Source: Hypsibius dujardini (lineage: Eukaryota; Tardigrada; Eutardigrada; Parachela; Hypsibiidae). From it: DNA of 26,015 nt. The stretch is from positions 1 to 26,015 of the forward strand of contig LRSR01006586.1 in assembly GCA_001579985.1 (NCBI GenBank), given 5' to 3'. The stretch's first letter is position 1, and each line of letters opens with the position of its first letter. Made by a program: the position numbers and the translations under genes. A model generated the notes under the pieces. That model was not told where the DNA came from. It saw only the letters and a program-made list of their open reading frames with translations, and made no database searches. This document shows, one piece after another, positions 19,832 through 26,015 of this stretch.

Positions 19832-22092
19832 TTATTTAGCACGTTTTCGACGAGAGCATTCTTTGGGCTTGAGAAAGGCATGGAGAGAAAGAAACCTACA
19901 ATAAATTAAGCCATTTTACTGTTAGCCAGGGTTCCAGCTGGAGTTAAGCGGAGAATGTGACTATACAAGTACGCCGTAAATACCTGGTAGGGTCGGAAGG
20001 TGTGACGTTGTGGAATGCGGAAAGCTGGATAGTGTTTTCGTAGCTCTTGTAGCGTGTATAGCTCAAACTTATCTGCCAGCGAAAAGGATTCGTCAGATGG
20101 TTCCGTAATTACAATTTCCAACACTGCAAACATTGGAAGTTGCTAAAGTTGCTGCTGTTGTTAATTAAACTTACTGCTTTCCTGATGTCATCCTGGGAGA
20201 GCGCGGAAAGTTTCTCCAAATGCGAATGCATCGTCGGAACTTGCGTAAGACCAATCTTGTAAAAACCTAAACAGGAAATGAGATTTAATTTATTTCGGCC
20301 AACAGTACTAACAAGTGGTTGATGATAAATCAGGATTCTGTATGACTAACCGGTAACGTAGCCGACAGCGACATCGTCCGACAGGCCCGGCAGTTTTCGG
20401 CAGAGACCCTCTAGGCCGAGTCCGCCGGTCGTACGACTGACTTTCGGCTTGATCTGTTTCATGGCGACCCGGGTCAGACAAAAGCCGGCTCCTCCGGTTC
20501 CAAACTGAAAGGCGACACGTCCCTTTTCATTGCCTGATATGACGTCCTTCAGCTTGACCATGCCGCGAGAGCTCTTGCCCAAGTACAGCGGCTTCGAAGC
20601 GTCGTGTCGCTCCAGTTCCGCCAGCAGTTGGTACATGTTGACGTAATTGTCATCATCGAAATGGCAGTACCATCTGGTATAAAGAAGTCAATATTCACTA
20701 ATTAATATCGATCTCGCAAATGCACAAAAGTTAAATGTAAAAAAAGATGCGTACGAAATTGGGAAGGGACAACGAGGTCGAAGCCAAACAGGAGGTCGGA
20801 TGGTGCAACCAACCTCAAATAACTTAGTCCTCGGAGCTAGAAAAGTGATGAGAGACACAAAATGCTTGGTCATCTCATTATTTTTGCTCTTCCTGTCTGG
20901 TCTCCGTTTCATTTTCTGTTTGACCCTTGGTTTTCCATCCAGTAAATCTTCTTTTAGATCTTTCGTCTGATTTTGAACCCGATCATGCTGGTTTTGCCCC
21001 CAATATTTATTGTTTTCCTTGACCTGCTAAATGTTTATTTGCCCCAAAATGTCCTCTTTTCCTCGTCCCACCGCCTCTCTGCCTCTCCATTGTCTATTCA
21101 CCTCTATGTCCCTGTCCAAGCCCCCCCCCGCATTGCCTTTCCGTCTCTCCCTCCAGAACTCTGCTTATCCGTCTCTCCGTCTGGAACGATGTCTCTTCGT
21201 CTCTTCGCCCGAATCTAACCCATCACCGTCCACCACTTCAACGCGTATCCGATCTCTCGCAACTCGATACTTTCATGTGCTCATCAAATATGCTATGCTG
21301 CGACATTCTAGGAATGCATAGCCGTACAACTTACGACAATGCCTGTGAGAACATACTTGGCAAGTTTCGGCTCTCCGTAGTAGAGATCAAATTCGGCAGC
21401 TTGTTTGCAGCAGAGATCCGTTCTGAACAGCGAAAAAAATCAGTCTTTGGCATCGTTCAATCCATCAGCACATAGGGAAAAAATGTACATCCCAGTTTTC
21501 GTACTTGTTATGAGAAATGGGACATCTACTCTTGACCATTCGTCCACCTGCAACACCAGTTGATATTTTTAGTATATATGGGCAATGAAAAATAACATTG
21601 GATTTGGAAAAGGCAATGCAGTATACTATTACCTATCATAGTGTTGACGAAATCGTCCACGGCATCGGACAAAATAGCCACCTGTATTAAAGCAAAAAAC
21701 AATCCTCAATTAAGGCAATGAAGACTCTCGTACTGGGCTACATTTACCTTAACCACTGGTTTGTCATTTCTCCCCTTAAGCAACAGGGCATCCGATATCC
21801 AGGTTGAGGCAATGAGGTTCAGCCGCAGACGGTGGTATTGCTTTGTCGTTTTTACCGTTACGAATAAGAAATCACCTTCGATGTCGGCGAAATCGCTGGG
21901 ACATCTTCGCTGCTTAAGTACGATTGGATGGGACACCTGGAGGCTGGCTCGCTGATGCTGGGCTTGCAAAAGATAAATATCCAGGCGAGCTCGAATAGGT
22001 TTGAAATGGAGGAATGCAAAAAGGCTCAATGTTACTGCTGAGATCGTCACGAGGAACCGCCAGCTTGGTCTCACGCATCGCCATACCATCAT
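19832..22092 (-). CDS. fng: Fringe-like O-fucosylpeptide 3-beta-N-acetylglucosaminyltransferase, right copy (8 exons, 356 aa)
   Basis: Exons 22092-21748, 21681-21633, 21547-21505, 21422-21357, 20673-20351, 20266-20175, 20072-19984 and 19895-19832 join in frame to a TAA, total 1071 nt. Fringe enzymes (GT31) add GlcNAc to O-fucose on EGF repeats of Notch and other proteins in the Golgi. Residues about 12-30 form a type II signal anchor. RCPISHNKTDLCCKQAAEFD aligns with the NCSxxHxRxALCCKMxxEYD block of Fringe. The metal-binding DDD is at 174-176 in WYCHFDDDNYVN. The likely catalytic Asp is D268 in PGLSDDVAVGYV. MHSHLEKL lies at 288-295, and DPTR with FLSLHAFL is at the C-terminus. Exon 7 must be read from its internal acceptor at 20073, giving ISLSYTRYKSYENT; other frames across it look misleadingly protein-like. 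The length is typical. Substrate specificity cannot be read from the sequence. Confidence 0.92.
20960..21270. other. Pyrimidine-rich stretch in intron 4 of the right Fringe-like gene
   Basis: The plus strand is strongly C/T-biased (so the sense strand is A/G-rich), with repeated CTCTCC/CCTCTC words. The same intron of the left copy has a similar tract at about 17130-17590. No coding function is evident. Confidence 0.5.
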
Positions 22093-22467
22093 TTAAATAC
22101 AACACCGCTGACTCTGAGAGTAAAAAAATGATCTACAAGATCATAAAATATGCCGCAGTTGTCCTTGAGGACCTACCCGACAGCGTAGAGAGGAGATTGA
22201 TACCGGTTTTACGTACTACACTTGTGGTAAATGGTATGTTCATGGGGTGCAGCCGGACTCCCGGTATCTGATTAGCCGGGCGCACCACTCCTACTTACGG
22301 AAGCTGCGCAATATATATTGCGGTGGTTTCTCTCTCGACTCACCAACCAAAACAACCTTTATCGCTGTTTAAATCATTCCGAACTATTTCCATCTGCTAC
22401 AGGGAGAAAAGTAGAACGGTGTCGGGACTGCAGAAACGCGGACCTGTGTTATGCACCTCCTATCTGA
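22093..22467. other. Upstream region of the right Fringe-like gene
   Basis: It contains the shared upstream block (22268-22292) and no coding exon that I can support. Confidence 0.45.
22268..22292 (-). promoter_or_regulatory. Upstream block shared by both Fringe-like genes (right copy)
   Basis: CTGATTAGCCGGGCGCACCA continuing to CTCCT on the plus strand, about 175-200 bases before the start codon. It matches 18668-18695 of the left copy. Confidence 0.4.
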
Positions 22468-22726
22468 TCAAGACAGGCAACGAAAAAGTTCCCTCATTAG
22501 AGACAGCCCAGACGCCGAATTCTTCCACACGCATAGTATAAATTTAACGGTGTGTGGACTACCCCACAATTGATGCCGCTTTGTAACGAGGAAGGCGAAC
22601 AAAAAATGATTTTGTGTTATATTATGGCCAGTGAAAGTGGATTGTGGATAGCAACGCCAACTGATAAAGATTAATACACCGGCGTTCGGGTTCATCGAGG
22701 GCGACAACAGACCCAGGAACAGGATC
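22468..22726 (-). other. Possible TM7 exon of GPCR-4
   Basis: After an acceptor TTGATTCAG the minus strand reads ILFLGLLSPSMNPNAGVLIF, hydrophobic with an NP in the right place for a seventh helix, and then an open tail to the stop at 22468. The phase required (2) does not match the phase 1 donor of GPCR-4 exon 2, so either a lesion intervened or this is not an exon. Confidence 0.35.
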
Positions 22727-23461
22727 CTGAATCAAGCTACAGTTCCTCCCTCTTCCTCCCCCCCCCCGTCGACGGAAAATGCGGATGAAATTTACAGTGC
22801 AGGTTTCATTTTAGATGCGAAATTACAAAACTAGGAATAATATTTTATCAATTGGACCAGTTGAGTGCCTTACATTTGGGTTGATACAGCGAAGAGGATT
22901 TCGAGTAAGTACACTGTATATATGCAACTTTCTAACTTGGAGAGATGATCCTTGTTTAGATAGCCCATTATGTTGAAGTACTCAAGATACATGTAGATGT
23001 ACCCCCCCCCTCAGGCAATTCAAACTGAAGAAAGATTTCTGGTCAACGGAAGAATTGTCAGGTTAACGAACTGTCCGCCGGAAGCTGTTCATGAGTGTTG
23101 ACCGCAAGCCGGGAGTGGCCAAGACAGTCACCCAGGAGCTAGAAACCGAACCTGAGAACAAAATTGACAAAATAGACAAAACATTTGGTTTAAAACCGAG
23201 GTTGGGGATTTTTCGTCTCAATAAAAATTCTGATTTATTCTGATAACTCTAAACTAATGATTCTGTATACGCTGAAACCCGATTTTGAATTAAGTAAATA
23301 CCCTCTTAATGTAAATTGATAACGATATTTGTTTTTTTAATACTATAATAAATTGAAAATGTTTTATATTTCATTTGCAATTAAATTTTTTTAGTACATA
23401 ACCAGAAAAAGCTGATTTCACACGAAATTAATTCTAGTTAAACGAAAAGTAAAATTCTAAC
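22727..23461. other. Non-coding stretch, presumed GPCR-4 intron
   Basis: It contains poly-C runs at about 22757 and 23000, and a segment at 23065-23160 that resembles 11740-11835. No exon is seen. Confidence 0.45.
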
Positions 23462-25157
23462 CGATTGAGACCAAGATGGTCAATGTGTGAGCCACGGGCG
23501 AGTTAAGCTCAGTAATTCGCCGGCCAGCCATGGCGTTAATAACCGTGGGCAGAGAAAAGATCATGAACAACATGCATGTTTCCCTAGGGGTCTTGGTGAC
23601 GACCCATTCTCGCTGTTTGACCTGCGCTCGCATCGGTCCGTGGTCTTTTTGCTGCCGACCGGGTGCGATCTGGCGACAGGTGAAGATCAGTTTCATCACA
23701 ACGGCCGAGTAGCCGGCGACGTTAAAGATCAACCTCAATACCGGGAAAAAGAACATGATAAATTGAGGTAGGTTAACGAGCTGTTCCTTCCAAAGACCAT
23801 GGCACAGCGGTTGAACCCGCTGTGATAGTCGTAGGCGATCGCTGTCGGACCCGCAGGAGTGAGCAGGGGGTACATGAGTTGATATCACCCAAGCTGTAGC
23901 AAGCAAGACCCCTGCACGGATGAAAAGGTTAGAATCACGCTCCAGACTTCGGTAAAAACTAAACGGTTTCGATCTCTGTGCGAGCAGAACAATTTCGATT
24001 TTAATGGAACAGCTCAATTAACCGAGCATCTCAGTAACAATTAAAACAAACAGATTCGAGCAAAGTGAAACACTCCCCAAAACAGTTCCAGTAGTGATAG
24101 AACAGCTAAACAAACAGAAAATTGTTGATATCAGGGGAACAGCTCAACCCAAACAGAACACATCCAGAAGTGATGAAAGAATAAGATGAAAATAAACGCT
24201 TCGAGCTCAGTGGGACAAACAACTCGACGAACAGAAGAGAGCGGCTTTGATATTGAAAGGGAACAGTGCAAAGAAAAGAACTGTTTCAATACTAATAGTG
24301 AACGTTCAGCAAACATAACAGTTTGATACCAATGTGACCGGTCAAAAAACGTAGGAAATTTTGATAACAATGAAACAGCTCAACGAAGAGAACACATCCG
24401 GAAGTCGCAAAACAGTCCCATGAAAATCACAACGGCGACCTCAGCGGAACGCAAAAGTCAATGCAGGGAATAGTTTCAATTGTAGTGGGAATAGCTGAAC
24501 AAACAGTGTAGTCTGATATCCATGTAACAGCTCAGTGAACAGAAACATTTCGACACCAATAGTGGAACAAATCTAACGGTACATATGCAGCAACAATGCA
24601 ACAACTCAAGAAGTGACACAGTTTAAGGACAAGATGTCCAGCTCAAGGAGCAAAGCAATTTTGATCACAATGGAACAAAGAAAGGGACCAAACAGCTCCA
24701 AGGAACAGCAAAAGAATGTAGACATACCAGCGCGGAGAGCAAAGGGAAACAGTACCCTCCACCCTCAGAAAAAAAGGCCAGTTACTCCCTTTAGCCAAGG
24801 CCAGCGGTGGACGGTGACCATCACAAAGAGAAAATGATGCAAAGCTATAGTCGCGTACTGCGATGTGACAAAAAATTGGAGGACCCCACAATGGTGGTAT
24901 AGACGTTCACCGGACAGCAAATAACGCTATCAAATGATTGTGTTGGCGGCGATCTTGGCGTAAAGGGGATCGACGGATGATCGTATTTCCTGGCGCTGTC
25001 GGGAGATGAGGATTAACAGCATACAGGAACCGATTGCTCCGACCACACTGATGACTGCAAACACCTGCCCGGATGCATATTGGTACCCAAGATCGTTCCC
25101 CTCCAGCGACGGTGCCTTCGTAGCGTCAAAAAACCTTACCAAGACTTCTAGTTCCAT
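23462..25157 (-). pseudogene. GPCR-4: frameshifted rhodopsin-like receptor pseudogene
   Basis: The ATG at 25157 starts MELEVLVRFFDATKA, followed by TM1 (FAVISVVGAIGSCMLLIL), RQRQEIRSS and the start of TM2 up to NTII, where an extra base creates TGA at 24932-24930. Homology resumes one frame over (CCPVNVYTTIVGSSNFLS). Most of TM3 is then deleted at about 24845-24862, and the frame shifts again to IALHHFLFVMVTVHRWPWL. Exon 2 (23911-23462) begins GVLLATAWVIS (TM4). It changes frame through the second extracellular loop (AYDYHSGFNRCAMVF is in a different frame) and returns for TM5 (NVAGYSAVVMKLIF) and TM6 (CMLFMIFSLPTVINAM), ending SIG at a GT donor as in GPCR-1. Several independent frame breaks make this a clear pseudogene. 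Confidence 0.82.
24005..24615. repeat. Scattered AACAGCTCAA-type degenerate repeats in the GPCR-4 intron
   Basis: AACAGCTCA or close variants recur at about 24009, 24103, 24135, 24375 and 24527, often followed by GAACA(CA). Two of them continue as GAACACATCC(A/G)GAAGT (24155 and 24391). The spacing is irregular, so this is a degraded interspersed minisatellite. Confidence 0.6.
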
Positions 25158-25517
25158 TCCCAGAAATAAAAAGCAATTTTATACTGCTATTTTGTGACAA
25201 GAAACCGTTACGCTCTTTCTTAAGTCTCCGTAATTATGTGTATAACTAATTCTCCGAGAGTATAAAAAAAGGGTAAGGCTTTGTTCATTGGGCGAGCCAA
25301 AAATGTAGACGAATGGTTGACGCCTTAAAGTTTTGACACTGAAATTTGCCTGAGTTTCTTGTATCACTACAGAGGTTAAACAACTTGATGGTACTCAGTG
25401 ACTCATGTTCACACCTGTACAAGGCGCCTTATCTGATTTTCAAATCTCATAAACCCAACACAAGCTCCGCTCAATTTCGCATGTGTGATATATTTCTTGT
25501 CTCATTTGGATGCAAAG
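25158..25517. other. Region between GPCR-4 and the mariner-type transposase
   Basis: It should contain the left end of the transposon. TA at 25368-25369 followed by CAGAGGTTAAACAACTTG is a plausible terminus, but the matching right end is outside the window. Confidence 0.3.
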
Positions 25518-26015
25518 ATGGGTGGCAAACTAGATTTGGGTCTGAGGGAGTCTATTTTGACATTGGTCAGTTTGAAATATTCATCCAGAAAAATTGTGGA
25601 AGCATTGAAGTTCAAGAATATCGTTGTTTCTCAAAAAGCAGTATCTAATCTCATCAGGAAAAATAACAAAAAGGAAGCCGGAAGTGATACTGTACCGTCA
25701 TCGGTGAAACCCCGTGACTCCCCGAAACTCCGAAATTCTGATCTGGTGGCTCCCATTGAAAAGGATCTCTCAGGACCGAATCCGCTGACCCGTTCTGCGT
25801 TATCCTTAAAGTACGGTGTGTCAGCTACAACTATTGCTAACGTCATTAGCCAGGATTTGGAGGGGAAGGTGCGGAAAAAGTGCCGTGTTCATGCCCTATC
25901 GAACAAGCAGGCTAAACAACGGGTGGACCGAGGCCCGAGGTTCCTGCGCTATATCAACGGCCGTAAATGGAAGAATATTGTCACCATTGATGAGGCCTGG
26001 GTGTATCTTACTGAC
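25518..26015 (+). CDS. Mariner/Tc1-superfamily transposase, N-terminal part (cut by window end)
   Basis: The frame from ATG 25518 stays open for 166 codons to the last base. A first helix-turn-helix-like region (LRESILTLVSLKYSSRKIVE, then VVSQKAVSNLIRK) and a second (LTRSALSLKYGVSATTIANV) give the paired DNA-binding layout of IS630/Tc1/mariner transposases. WKNIVTIDEAWVYLTD matches the block around the first catalytic aspartate of mariner-like enzymes. The second and third acidic residues lie beyond the window. No stop or frameshift is seen, so the element may be fairly young. An alternative ATG at 25510 is in another frame. Confidence 0.85.
   Translation, partial: MGGKLDLGLRESILTLVSLKYSSRKIVEALKFKNIVVSQKAVSNLIRKNNKKEAGSDTVPSSVKPRDSPKLRNSDLVAPIEKDLSGPNPLTRSALSLKYGVSATTIANVISQDLEGKVRKKCRVHALSNKQAKQRVDRGPRFLRYINGRKWKNIVTIDEAWVYLTD

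Noticed and set aside
335-22995. Recurrent ACATGTA words (for example near 335, 6772, 9106, 10483, 18913, 22990).
   Set aside because: They are somewhat more frequent than chance by rough count, but there is no consistent position relative to genes; likely genome background.

Overview
This window reads as nuclear DNA of an invertebrate animal. Its genes are split by many short GT-AG introns, and the spliced products are metazoan: a MEIOB-like meiotic OB-fold protein, the GPI-anchor remodelling enzyme PGAP3, Fringe-type glycosyltransferases and rhodopsin-like receptors. Between the genes lie eroded cut-and-paste transposons. Compact introns and lineage-specific tandem receptors would suit an ecdysozoan such as a tardigrade, but the sequence alone does not settle the phylum.

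Layout. (1) 245-3397, minus: a 13-exon gene giving a 502-residue MEIOB-like protein. (2) 3622-4288: a decayed hAT element with perfect 19-bp terminal inverted repeats, lying between two divergent genes. (3) 4644-6392, plus: PGAP3, 7 exons, 334 residues. (4) 6393-8470: about 2 kb with no convincing gene. (5) 8564-15419, minus: a tandem array of related class A GPCRs. GPCR-1 is the best preserved, GPCR-2 has lost most of TM3, and GPCR-3 is a frameshifted 5' fragment. A TA-flanked inverted-repeat element lies at 10892-11244, a LINE-like remnant at 11557-11728 and a foldback MITE at 12752-13045. (6) 16182-22092, minus: two tandem Fringe-like genes, 8 exons each with the same intron phases, separated by a long imperfect hairpin at about 19229-19711. 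The right copy is intact (356 residues). The left copy is one base short at the exon 3/4 junction. (7) 22468-25157, minus: GPCR-4, a frameshifted receptor pseudogene. (8) 25518 to the window end, plus: the N-terminal half of a mariner/Tc1-type transposase.

The genes do not form one pathway. MEIOB acts in meiotic recombination, PGAP3 in the Golgi on GPI anchors, Fringe in the Golgi on O-fucosylated proteins, and the receptors at the plasma membrane. The main theme is local duplication followed by decay: four receptor copies, at least three of them damaged in or beside the same TM3 segment, and a Fringe pair of which one copy carries a single-base break. No wholly unknown molecular system is evident. 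Exon structures were assembled by eye from splice-site phase and similarity to remembered families, so they should be read as strong predictions, not transcript-supported models.
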